Assembly (NCBI GenBank): GCA_017624675.1
Contig: JAGAMO010000009.1
Coordinates: forward strand, 186,001-250,000
DNA length: 64,000 bases
Source of the DNA: Clostridia bacterium
GTDB lineage: Bacteria; Bacillota; Clostridia; Oscillospirales; Acutalibacteraceae
Reading direction: 5' to 3'
Positions 25,255 to 33,741 of this stretch are shown here, piece after piece (the first letter of the stretch is position 1; every line of letters begins with the position of its first letter). The translations under genes and the position numbers were made by a program. The notes under the pieces are model-generated. The model was not told the origin of the DNA. It ran no database searches and saw nothing but the letters and a program-made list of their open reading frames with translations.

Positions 25255-26217
25255 ATGAAGTCATTTAAGAACACCTTGCGTAAATTTAAGAAAAAAAACT
25301 TAACCTTTGCATATTTTTGGAATGAGTACAAGCGCTTTAAATGGAACTTAACTTATAAATTTCAATCCGACTATTCTTTCATTTGTAGGCAATACAAAAA
25401 AGAATGTAAAAGGGAAATCGACTTAAAAAATCCACAAAGATTTACCGAAAAATTGCAATGGTTAAAACTCTTTTACCGCGATTCTTCTATGACTGCGGCT
25501 TCGGATAAATATGCTGTTCGCGAATACTTGAATAATTTGGGGTACGGTGAACTTTTAAACGAGCTTATCGCCGTTTATGATAATGTAGATGATATAGATG
25601 TCGACGCTTTACCTGAAAGATTTGTTTTAAAAGCATCACACGGTTCAGGCTGGAATTTGATTGTCAAAGACAAATCAACAGTTGACTGGAAACGCCAAAA
25701 AAGGATAATGAAAAGTTGGCTCAAACAAAATTTAGCTTGGTTTGGCAGAGAATGGAATTATGCGGGCCAAAAACCCAGAATAATCATTGAAAAATACCTC
25801 GAAGATGACTCGGGTGAGCTTAGAGACTTTAAATTTTTCTGTTTTAACGGCGAACCGCAAGTTTTAGAGGTGGACGAGCTTAGAATGACCAATCACAAAC
25901 GTCTTTACGCAGATATTGACGGCAATATTTTCCCCATGTATGATGCACCTGATATGCAACAGCTTAAAAGCTTTGAAATTAAAGAAATACATAGAGAAAT
26001 GACAAAACTCGCAAGAGAAATCAGCAAGCCTTTCCCTCACGCAAGGGTTGATTTTTACGAGTGTAATGGGAAAATCTATTTTGGCGAGATAACATTTTTT
26101 GATAGTAGCGGATTTATTGTGTATGAACCGGACGAATATGATTTTATTTTTGGTAAAGATTTGAAATTGCCCGAACCAAATTATAATTTGGAGTTATATA
26201 AAAAAATACAAAATTAA
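25255..26217 (+). CDS. TupA-like ATP-grasp protein (second copy)
   Basis: A 320-residue protein with the same motif order as the copy at 21.1 kb: NPQRFTEKLQWLKLFYRDSSM, SDKYAVREYLNNLGYG, FVLKASHGSGWNLI, IIIEKYLE, DFKFFCFNGEPQVL and ARVDFYECNGKIYFGEITFFDSSGF. It is diverged from the first copy, so different substrates are likely, for example two amino acids or two acceptor sugars. ATG at 25255 is preceded by AAGGAGATG; an in-frame GTG six bases earlier overlaps that site and is less likely. Confidence 0.82.
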   Translation: MKSFKNTLRKFKKKNLTFAYFWNEYKRFKWNLTYKFQSDYSFICRQYKKECKREIDLKNPQRFTEKLQWLKLFYRDSSMTAASDKYAVREYLNNLGYGELLNELIAVYDNVDDIDVDALPERFVLKASHGSGWNLIVKDKSTVDWKRQKRIMKSWLKQNLAWFGREWNYAGQKPRIIIEKYLEDDSGELRDFKFFCFNGEPQVLEVDELRMTNHKRLYADIDGNIFPMYDAPDMQQLKSFEIKEIHREMTKLAREISKPFPHARVDFYECNGKIYFGEITFFDSSGFIVYEPDEYDFIFGKDLKLPEPNYNLELYKKIQN

Positions 26218-26235
26218 ACTTGGAGAATAACATTT

Positions 26236-27342
26236 ATGAAAAGAATTTTGCATTTTGTCACATCTATGGATTATGGCGGAGTGGAGACTTTGCTTATGTC
26301 TATTTATCGCAATATAGATAGAGAGAAAATTCAGTTTGACTTTTTGTGTCATAATTCTTGTGACAATTTTTTTTCAAAGGAAATAGAAAAATTAGGCGGC
26401 AGAATGTATGCTGTGCCTTATGCCTCAAGGGTGGGGTATTTTGGTTATTTGAAAGAACTTTATAATTTTTTCAAAGCGCATCCGGAATATAAGGTTATTC
26501 ATTCCCACATTAACTGCGAAAACGGAAATGCTTTATCTATGGCAAAAAAAGCAGGTATACCTGTTAGAATCGCTCACTCTCATATCGGCAACGCTCAAGA
26601 GGATAACTGGAAAATTGATATTTATAAAAGATTGATAAGGCTAAAAATTCCGTTTTGTGCAACCCATTGCTTTGCCTGTTCAAAAGCAGCTGCTGATTAT
26701 TTGTTTAAGAGGAAGAAAAATAGAAGAGAATGTAAAATCATTAACAATGCTATAAATACAAGTAATTTTATGTTTTCTAAGACTGCGCGGGATGAAATCA
26801 GAAAAAAATATGGCTTAGAGGATAAGTTCGTAATAGGAAATATCGGGAGATTTTCTTATCAAAAAAATCAAACTTTTTCTATCAAACTTTTTGAGGAATA
26901 CCTAAAAAGCGATAGCAATGCGGTTTTAATTTTTTTAGGTGCCGGTGAGGATATGAAAAAGCATAAAGAATATGTAAAATCCAAAGGTCTCGAGGATAAA
27001 ATTTTGTTTTTAGGTTCTCACAATAATGTTCCTGACTTTTTATCGGCGATGGATGTTTTTCTTTTCCCGTCTTTATTTGAGGGACTCGGAATCGTAGCTA
27101 TTGAGGCTCAAGCAAGCGGACTGCCAGTTTTAGCTTCTGATATGATACCGAGAGAGACCGATTTGACAGATTTAATAAATTATTATCCTCTTGATACATT
27201 TATTCCTTGGCTTGAGGCACTAAAAAATTTTGAAAACAAAGATTGTGTTGACAGAGAGCAATATGCTAAAAAAGTAAAAGATATGGACTATGATATAGAA
27301 AGCACTGCAAAATATTTAGAGGATTTCTATTTATCTTTATAG
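26236..27342 (+). CDS. Glycosyltransferase family 4
   Basis: A 368-residue GT-B enzyme. The N-terminal RILHFVTSMDYGGVETLLMSIYRNI and HSHINCENGNALSMAKKAGIPVRIAHSH resemble EpsF-like transferases. The donor domain shows NIGRFSYQKNQ and FPSLFEGLGIVAIEAQASGLPVLASD. It transfers a sugar from a nucleotide donor onto the lipid-linked intermediate. The gene is AT-rich compared with the first genes of the locus. Confidence 0.9.
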   Translation: MKRILHFVTSMDYGGVETLLMSIYRNIDREKIQFDFLCHNSCDNFFSKEIEKLGGRMYAVPYASRVGYFGYLKELYNFFKAHPEYKVIHSHINCENGNALSMAKKAGIPVRIAHSHIGNAQEDNWKIDIYKRLIRLKIPFCATHCFACSKAAADYLFKRKKNRRECKIINNAINTSNFMFSKTARDEIRKKYGLEDKFVIGNIGRFSYQKNQTFSIKLFEEYLKSDSNAVLIFLGAGEDMKKHKEYVKSKGLEDKILFLGSHNNVPDFLSAMDVFLFPSLFEGLGIVAIEAQASGLPVLASDMIPRETDLTDLINYYPLDTFIPWLEALKNFENKDCVDREQYAKKVKDMDYDIESTAKYLEDFYLSL

Positions 27343-27381
27343 TTAACCACATTACCTTATAATAAAAATGGAATTGATTTT

Positions 27382-28584
27382 ATGAAGAAAAAAGTTTTGA
27401 TAATAGGTCCCGGTATGGAGATTGGCGGTGTTGAGCGAAGCCTTTTAGGGTTGCTTGACGCCATTGATTATGACAAATATGAGGTTGATTTGTTTCTTCT
27501 TTCCCATACGGGCGAGTTTATGCCGCTTATTAATAAAAATGTGAATTTATTGCCTGAAAATAAAATGTTTTCTTACATTAGTTGGCCTATTTCAAGACTC
27601 ATAAAAAAAGGTAAGTTATACATAGCATTAATTCGTTTATTTTCCAAGTTTTACGGCGATTTAAGAGCAAAAATAAAAAAAACAGCAACCATAAATGTCA
27701 CTCTTTGTAAAAAACTCATTTCTCGTACAGTTAAAAAAATGCCTAAACATTATGATATCGCTCTCGGATTCTTCGGTCCACATTATTTTGTCAGCAATAA
27801 AGTAGATGCCAACCTTAAAATCGGTTGGGTACATACCGATTACAGCAGTTCTACTGAACTACCAGATGTAAAATTCACATTACCTATGTGGGCGGGACTT
27901 GATTATGTTGCTTGTGTCAGCGAACAGGTTAAACTTTCGTTTGACAAAATTTATCCCTCTCTGCAAGAAAAAACCGTTGTTATTGAAAACATATTTTCAA
28001 GCGATTTTGTAAAGACAAGAGCCGAGGAATTTGCAGTAAAGGACGAAATGCCAGACAATACTGATGTAAAAATCCTTTCGGTCGGCAGATTTTGCACGGC
28101 AAAAGCCTTTGATGATGTTGTAATCGCTTGTGATAAACTAAAGCAAAAAGGTTATGACTTCAAGTGGTATCTTATCGGCTACGGTCAAGATGAGCAACTG
28201 ATTAAGAGTCTTATTGAAAAGTATTCATTGCAGGATACTGTAATTGTTCTTGGCAAAAAGGACAACCCTTACCCTTATATGAAAGAATGCGATATATACG
28301 CTCAACCTTCACGCTATGAGGGCAAAGCAGTAACCGTTACCGAAGCTCAGATTTTAAATAAACCCGTTATGATAACCCGATATGCCACAAGTTCGGCACA
28401 ATTAAAAGAGGGTTTTGACGGTTACATTTGCGAAATGGGTGTCGACGGTGTTGTAGAGGGAATTGAGTATATGATTAACAATCCCGATTTTAGAAAAACA
28501 CTTATCGAAAATACGAAAACTGCGACTTATGACAACGCTTTTGAAGCACAAAAAATATTTGAGTTGGAGAAACACAAAATATGA
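27382..28584 (+). CDS. Glycosyltransferase family 4
   Basis: A 400-residue GT-B enzyme beginning KKVLIIGPGMEIGGVERSLLGLLDAIDYDKYEVDL. Further motifs are IGWVHTDYSS, ILSVGRFCTAKAFDDVV and YAQPSRYEGKAVTVTEAQILNKPVMITRY, typical of GT4 donor sites. A basic segment at about 70-115 may bind membrane. Its stop overlaps the start of the acyltransferase by four bases (ATGA), so the two are coupled. Confidence 0.88.
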   Translation: MKKKVLIIGPGMEIGGVERSLLGLLDAIDYDKYEVDLFLLSHTGEFMPLINKNVNLLPENKMFSYISWPISRLIKKGKLYIALIRLFSKFYGDLRAKIKKTATINVTLCKKLISRTVKKMPKHYDIALGFFGPHYFVSNKVDANLKIGWVHTDYSSSTELPDVKFTLPMWAGLDYVACVSEQVKLSFDKIYPSLQEKTVVIENIFSSDFVKTRAEEFAVKDEMPDNTDVKILSVGRFCTAKAFDDVVIACDKLKQKGYDFKWYLIGYGQDEQLIKSLIEKYSLQDTVIVLGKKDNPYPYMKECDIYAQPSRYEGKAVTVTEAQILNKPVMITRYATSSAQLKEGFDGYICEMGVDGVVEGIEYMINNPDFRKTLIENTKTATYDNAFEAQKIFELEKHKI

Positions 28585-29651
28585 TTATCGTAACTGCTGT
28601 GTTTTTAGTTTTTCTTCTTTTTTCAATTAGAAAGAATACTGATGTTTTTTCTAATGACATTTCGCAAGAGGCCTTTTCTTTAAAGAATACTAACGCTGTA
28701 AGAGGAATACTTGCGATTTCAATCGTTTTGTGTCATTTGACCGCAAGGGTTGAAAGAGAACTTCCTTTTGTATCAATGTCTATTATGGCAAGTGTGGGAG
28801 TCGGACTGTTTTTTATATTCAGCGGATATTCTTTGGTTGTAAGCTTAAAAAACAAGCCAAACTATATGAACGGTTTTTTAAAGAAGCGATTTGTAAACTT
28901 GGGTATACCTTACTTAATTTTAATTTTGATTTACATATTTGTTCGCTGTGTCTTCTTTGACGTTCCATTTAAAGAAATTTTGACAAGAACCGTTAAAGGC
29001 GACCTTATAAGCAACTCTTGGTATATGGTTGCAATTTTGGTCTTTTCGGTTATTTTCTGGCTTGTTTTCCGCAAAAAAGGGTTTAATACCAAAAAAACTG
29101 TTTTGAAAATTTGCATAGGAATAGCAATTTATATATTTTGTTGCGTGATTTTCGGTTGGCCCGAGTGGTGGATACTCACATGCGAAATGTTTGTTGTTGG
29201 AATTTGTTTTGCGTATAAAAAAGATAGCATTGAAATGACCTTAAAAAATAATTACTGGTTATTTGCGGGAATTGCATTTATCTTTAGTCTAGGTGCGTAT
29301 TTATTCCCTGCAATCTTTAACCGTATAATAAATTTACCCTTTTCTTTTGCAAGAGGAAAATTCACCTTTGATGTTTGGTTTATAAACAGTGTTCTTATGG
29401 GCTTCTTTATTCCAATATTTTTATGCATTTTAATGTATAAATTTAATGTTATAAACCGTATAACAAGTTTCCTTGGTAAAATTTCTTTGGAAATATATCT
29501 TTTCCACGGACTTATAATAGAGTGCTTGTTAGATTTGGGATTGCCTAAAATATCCGAAGAACTATTTACAATTATGGTTTTAATAATCACGCTTGCTTTA
29601 GCAGTAATTACTAATAAAATCAGTTCTTATATAACAAAATTAAATGTTTAA
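28581..29651 (+). CDS. Acyltransferase 3 family membrane protein
   Basis: A 356-residue protein with about ten membrane segments. It shows the family entry motif NTNAVRGILAISIVLCHLTAR with the conserved histidine, GVGLFFIFSGYSLV, and near the end SLEIYLFHGLIIE. Members transfer acetyl or other acyl groups to sugars of surface polysaccharides or to lipids. Here it probably O-acetylates the polymer. The start overlaps the upstream glycosyltransferase. Confidence 0.87.
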   Translation: MIIVTAVFLVFLLFSIRKNTDVFSNDISQEAFSLKNTNAVRGILAISIVLCHLTARVERELPFVSMSIMASVGVGLFFIFSGYSLVVSLKNKPNYMNGFLKKRFVNLGIPYLILILIYIFVRCVFFDVPFKEILTRTVKGDLISNSWYMVAILVFSVIFWLVFRKKGFNTKKTVLKICIGIAIYIFCCVIFGWPEWWILTCEMFVVGICFAYKKDSIEMTLKNNYWLFAGIAFIFSLGAYLFPAIFNRIINLPFSFARGKFTFDVWFINSVLMGFFIPIFLCILMYKFNVINRITSFLGKISLEIYLFHGLIIECLLDLGLPKISEELFTIMVLIITLALAVITNKISSYITKLNV

Positions 29652-29711
29652 AAAAATTAATTTCAGCAATGTGATATAACCGTCTTAAAATTCAATATGG
29701 GAGGCACATTT

Positions 29712-30587
29712 ATGTCGTTTAAATCCACACAATATCAAATTGCATACAGAAAAATAGAAAAAAATTTTAAAAAATACCCCTTAGAAGATGTGCCCGTGCA
29801 ATTTGTAACAATACCAAATTCTTTTAGATATTGGGCGGCTGACCCTTTTCTTTGGGATTTCAATAAACGCACTTTTTTGTTTTGTGAATTATTTGATTTT
29901 AATTTAGGCAGAGGAGTTATTGGATATTCGGAATTTAAAAAAGGCAAATTTACAAAATATAAGCCTGTCATTGTCGAAGATTTTCATTTGTCATATCCTT
30001 TGATTTTTGAATTTAAAAATGATATATATATGATGCCTGAGACAAACGAAGCTAATAGTCTTTTGTTATACAAGGCTGTTGATTTTCCTGAGAAGTGGGA
30101 AAAATGTAAAATAATCAAAGAGAATTGCCGATTGGTGGATACTACTATATTTCCATTAAAGGACGATAAAGGATTTGAAGGATTTAGTAGTAGCGAATCG
30201 GCTGATGCAATTTATAAATTAAAGTTAGACGAAAATTTAAATCTTATTGAATTTAAAACCATGGATTTAGACGCTAAAACCAATAGAAATGGCGGAAGCA
30301 TGATAGATGTTGGAGATTCAATCATAAGAGTTTGTCAAGATTGCAGACAAACATATGGATACACATTGATTTTTAGAAAACTTAATCTAAAAACATTTGA
30401 AGAGATGGAGCAATATACGTTATCACACAAAGATATTGTCATATTAAATTCAAAAGGGAAATCAATTACCCCGTCGGGTATTCATACTTATAATGCAAAC
30501 GGTAATTTAGAAGTTATTGATATTAAACGTAATACTATCACACTCGGAAATTTATTTTATAGACTATTAAGGAGGATATGTAAATAA
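29712..30587 (+). CDS. Beta-propeller protein resembling the GINT1 N-terminal domain family
   Basis: A 291-residue protein. Repeating patterns (YWAADPFLWDF, FLFCELFDFNLGRGVIGYSEF, SYPLIFEFKNDIYMMPETNEANSLLLY, CRLVDTTIFPL) resemble the five-bladed, GH43-like propeller known from the N-terminal domain of glucosamine inositolphosphorylceramide transferases, also seen in bacterial surface-sugar loci. It may be a glycosyltransferase or sugar-handling enzyme of unknown specificity. ATG at 29712 is used because GGGAGG lies at the right distance. It overlaps the next gene by one base and is AT-rich. Confidence 0.6.
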   Translation: MSFKSTQYQIAYRKIEKNFKKYPLEDVPVQFVTIPNSFRYWAADPFLWDFNKRTFLFCELFDFNLGRGVIGYSEFKKGKFTKYKPVIVEDFHLSYPLIFEFKNDIYMMPETNEANSLLLYKAVDFPEKWEKCKIIKENCRLVDTTIFPLKDDKGFEGFSSSESADAIYKLKLDENLNLIEFKTMDLDAKTNRNGGSMIDVGDSIIRVCQDCRQTYGYTLIFRKLNLKTFEEMEQYTLSHKDIVILNSKGKSITPSGIHTYNANGNLEVIDIKRNTITLGNLFYRLLRRICK

Positions 30588-31672
30588 TGGATGCCAAATT
30601 TTATAGTTGTGAAGAATTTGAAGACTTAAAAAATATTTGGAATCAATTGGAAATAGGGGAAGAAATGACAGCGTTCCAATCATATGAATGGTATAATTCT
30701 TTAAATAAATTAATCAAAAGAGAAACTCGAAGAAATATATTTAGAGAGTGCTTTTATGTTGTTGTATATGAAGGCGAAAAGCCGGTTATGATTGCGCCCT
30801 TACAGTATGTAAAGGTGGGAATAAAATATAGTTTTATAGGAATAAAACGAGGGTTTTATTTCATTGGAAGAAACGGGTATACAGACTATTGTAATTTTAT
30901 ATATAAAGATTTTAACGAAAAGGCAGCAGAAACGATTTTTAGAGAGGTTTCAAAAAAGTTTAAAACAAACTTTTTTGGCTTGGAATTGGTACCGGAAAAC
31001 ACATCTTTAAGCAAGTATATACAAGAAGAATATACTCGGCATTTTACCATTACTGGTGCTGCAAATTTGGAATTTCCAGATACATTTGATGAATATCACA
31101 AAAATCTGTCTAAAAATATGCGACAGAATATCAGAACTTCTTTTAATAGACAAAATAGGGATGGTATACAATTTAAATATGAAATGAAATATGAGCCTCT
31201 AAGCATTGAAGCGCGAAAGATATTAATGGAAATTCGTTCTGGCAGGGTAGCCGCCAAAAGAGAAAATTTTAGAAAAAATGCGTCCTTAAAAAGTAAAATA
31301 ACTAATACATATAGCAATATTGTAAAAAGTATATTTGACGTTTCACATGATATAATTTTCGAGAATTTAAACACATGGACATTCTTGGTAACAAAGGACG
31401 ATGAGATTGCAAGTTTCCTTTGGGGAATCAAAGATTTAACTTCAAAAAAGCATTATGTAATATATGCGGGTGTTGATAAAAAGTATGAGTGGTATTCGCC
31501 AAATAATGCATATTTTTATAAATATATTGAGGATTTATATAATAATGGTTCTGTTGAAAATGGTGTGATTTTTGATTTCACACGTGGAAATGAAAAGTAT
31601 AAATTTGATTTAGGATGTAAGGAAAGAAAATGCTTGAACTACAATTTTCGCTATACCCACCAAAAACAATAA
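30587..31672 (+). CDS. GNAT/FemAB-like acyltransferase (BioF2/CelD type)
   Basis: A 361-residue protein. AFQSYEWYNSL, PVMIAPLQYVKVG, the FDEYHKNLSKNMRQNIRTSFNRQNRDG segment and SFLWGIKDLTSKKHYVIYAGVDKKYEWYSPNNAYFYKYIEDLY fit the double-GNAT family (Acetyltransf_6) often found in polysaccharide loci. It could N-acylate an amino sugar or, as FemAB relatives do, transfer an aminoacyl group. It is coupled to the propeller gene, so the two probably work together. The donor is not identifiable. Confidence 0.75.
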   Translation: MDAKFYSCEEFEDLKNIWNQLEIGEEMTAFQSYEWYNSLNKLIKRETRRNIFRECFYVVVYEGEKPVMIAPLQYVKVGIKYSFIGIKRGFYFIGRNGYTDYCNFIYKDFNEKAAETIFREVSKKFKTNFFGLELVPENTSLSKYIQEEYTRHFTITGAANLEFPDTFDEYHKNLSKNMRQNIRTSFNRQNRDGIQFKYEMKYEPLSIEARKILMEIRSGRVAAKRENFRKNASLKSKITNTYSNIVKSIFDVSHDIIFENLNTWTFLVTKDDEIASFLWGIKDLTSKKHYVIYAGVDKKYEWYSPNNAYFYKYIEDLYNNGSVENGVIFDFTRGNEKYKFDLGCKERKCLNYNFRYTHQKQ

Positions 31673-31723
31673 ACAGAAAGTTTTGTTCACTGTTTTTGTT
31701 TAAAAATCTGTTTTGAATATAGT
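31664..31723 (+). promoter_or_regulatory. Weak hairpin and possible internal promoter in the polysaccharide locus
   Basis: The 106-base gap after the GNAT gene holds an imperfect hairpin (AAACAA-T-AAACAG / CTGTTTTTGTTT, 31664-31676 and 31690-31701) without a clean T run, then TTGTTT (31696-31701), 16 bases and TATAGT (31718-31723). It could attenuate or restart transcription. Both parts are weak. Confidence 0.3.
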
Positions 31724-31778
31724 TTTTAATTTTCACAAAAACCGAAACTAAAACATCATAAAGGATAGAATTAATAAG

Positions 31779-32795
31779 ATGAATAATATAGATGGTATAA
31801 TTCCAAAAGTTAGCATTATTGTTCCGATTTATAAAGTGGAATCATATTTAAAACGCTGTGTAGATTCTTTAAGAAATCAAACACTGAAAGATATTGAGAT
31901 TATTTTGGTTGATGATGGTTCTCCTGATAATTGTCCACAAATGTGTGATGAATTTGCAAAACAAGATCACCGCATAAAGGTTGTTCATAAGCAAAACGGC
32001 GGTCTTAGTTCGGCCAGAAATGCCGGTATTGATATATCAACGGGTGAATATCTTGGTTACATTGATAGCGATGATTATGCTGAGCCTTATATGTTTGAAA
32101 AACTTTATAATTGTGCGGTTGCAAATAAAGTTGATTTTGTAATGGCTGATTATTATAGAGTGAGCAATGGTCAAAAAAAAGAAAAATCACTTGATATACG
32201 AGAGGGTTTTTACACAAAAGAAGATATAGTAAAGGAAATATATCCAATGCTTATAATGCGGGAGAGTATTGGATTTGGACCGCTTCTTTCGGTTTGGAAT
32301 TGTCTTTATAAAGCAGATTTTATTAAAAATAACAATTTATATTTTGATGAGGAAGTAAAGTGGTCGGAGGATTGTATTTATAGTGCGATTTTAGGTTATT
32401 TGGCAAATAGTTTTTATTATTTAAAGGGAGAATGCGTTTACAATTATATTCAAAATAGCGGCTCAATAAGCACGACATATCAACATCGTGCGTGGGCTGT
32501 GTACTGTTTAATGAATCACAAGTTGCGAGATTTTTTTGAAGGCAAAAATGATTTTGATTTTTCACGACAACTGGATTTGCATATTTTGTATTTTGCTTGT
32601 AGTTTATGCGGAGAATTAGAATATACAAATTTTTCTTTTTGGCAAAAATACAAGGTGAAAAAATCGGTTCTCAACACCCCTTGTTTTAAAAATGTGATGA
32701 AAGGTTTTAAACTTCCAAATGTTAATATAAAATTTAAAATCGTTTTGTGGCTTATGAAGAAAAAACAAGCCTTTTTACTAACGTTATTGAAATAG
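31779..32795 (+). CDS. Glycosyltransferase family 2
   Basis: A 338-residue GT-A enzyme. It has VSIIVPIYKVESYLKRCVDSLRNQTLKDIEIILVDDGSPDNC, HKQNGGLSSARNAGIDISTGEYLGYIDSDDY with the metal-binding DSDD, and WSEDCIYSAIL toward the C-terminus, a layout common in capsule and exopolysaccharide loci. It adds a sugar to the repeat unit. A 106-base gap precedes it, the longest inside the locus. Confidence 0.9.
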   Translation: MNNIDGIIPKVSIIVPIYKVESYLKRCVDSLRNQTLKDIEIILVDDGSPDNCPQMCDEFAKQDHRIKVVHKQNGGLSSARNAGIDISTGEYLGYIDSDDYAEPYMFEKLYNCAVANKVDFVMADYYRVSNGQKKEKSLDIREGFYTKEDIVKEIYPMLIMRESIGFGPLLSVWNCLYKADFIKNNNLYFDEEVKWSEDCIYSAILGYLANSFYYLKGECVYNYIQNSGSISTTYQHRAWAVYCLMNHKLRDFFEGKNDFDFSRQLDLHILYFACSLCGELEYTNFSFWQKYKVKKSVLNTPCFKNVMKGFKLPNVNIKFKIVLWLMKKKQAFLLTLLK

Positions 32796-32808
32796 AGGTA
32801 AAATAAAA

Positions 32809-33741
32809 ATGAAAACACCTAAATTAACCATTCATACACATACATATAACCGTGCGCACACATTACCTGCTGTGTATGAATCATTGAAAAATCAAACTTG
32901 TTTCGATTTCGATTGGTTTATAACCGATAACGGCTCTACCGACAATACGGAAGAATTATTTGAAAAATGGTGTAAAGAAGAAAACCCATTCAAAATCACC
33001 TACCGAAAAATAGAAGAACGCGGTATACCAAGGGCCCTTAATTACGGTATAAACCACATAGAGGGTGATTATTTCTTTATGTTGGATTCTGACGATAAAC
33101 TTCTGCCTAATGCGGTTGAGGTTATTTTAAGAAGTATTAAAACAATAGATGATAACGATGAAATTGTTGCCGCAGGTTTTGTTAGAATCAAAGAAAATGG
33201 ACAACCAATAAAGGGAATATGGCCTAAAGTCAATGAAAAAGGCTATGTTGATTGTATAAACCTTGATAGATATAAGTATGATTTAGACGCCGATATGTGC
33301 GAAGCGTATAAGGTTGATATTATTAAAAACTATCCTTTCCCTGTTTGGCAGGACGAAATATATGCACCCGAACAATTATGCTTTGACGCAATGGCTTTAG
33401 ACGGCTATAAAGTCAGATGGTTTAGAGACCCTGTTTATATATGCGAATACTTAGAAGACGGACAAACCCAAGGAAACTGGAATCTGCTTCGCAAAAATAA
33501 AATGGGTTACGCCATGCTTAGTAATCAGCGCTTGTTATATGTTAAAAATTTCAAAGAAAAATTCAAGTCTGCCGGTCAGCATATTGCCCTTTCGATAGTG
33601 GCAGGTTACCCATCGTACATATTAAAAAGCAATAAAAAATGGTTAACATTGTTAGCTTTACCGTATGGTCTTTTGTTAAGCATTAGGAGAAGAAATCAGT
33701 TTAAATGGGATGACCCTGTAAATAGGAGGAACTTTGAATGA
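32809..33741 (+). CDS. Glycosyltransferase family 2
   Basis: A 310-residue GT-A enzyme beginning PKLTIHTHTYNRAHTLPAVYESLKNQTCFDFDWFITDNGSTDNTEELF, with DSDDKLLPNA as the metal-binding motif and YAPEQLCFDAMAL as the later acidic motif. It has the overall look of capsule glycosyltransferases. Its stop overlaps the pyruvyltransferase start (ATGA), coupling the two. Confidence 0.88.
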   Translation: MKTPKLTIHTHTYNRAHTLPAVYESLKNQTCFDFDWFITDNGSTDNTEELFEKWCKEENPFKITYRKIEERGIPRALNYGINHIEGDYFFMLDSDDKLLPNAVEVILRSIKTIDDNDEIVAAGFVRIKENGQPIKGIWPKVNEKGYVDCINLDRYKYDLDADMCEAYKVDIIKNYPFPVWQDEIYAPEQLCFDAMALDGYKVRWFRDPVYICEYLEDGQTQGNWNLLRKNKMGYAMLSNQRLLYVKNFKEKFKSAGQHIALSIVAGYPSYILKSNKKWLTLLALPYGLLLSIRRRNQFKWDDPVNRRNFE

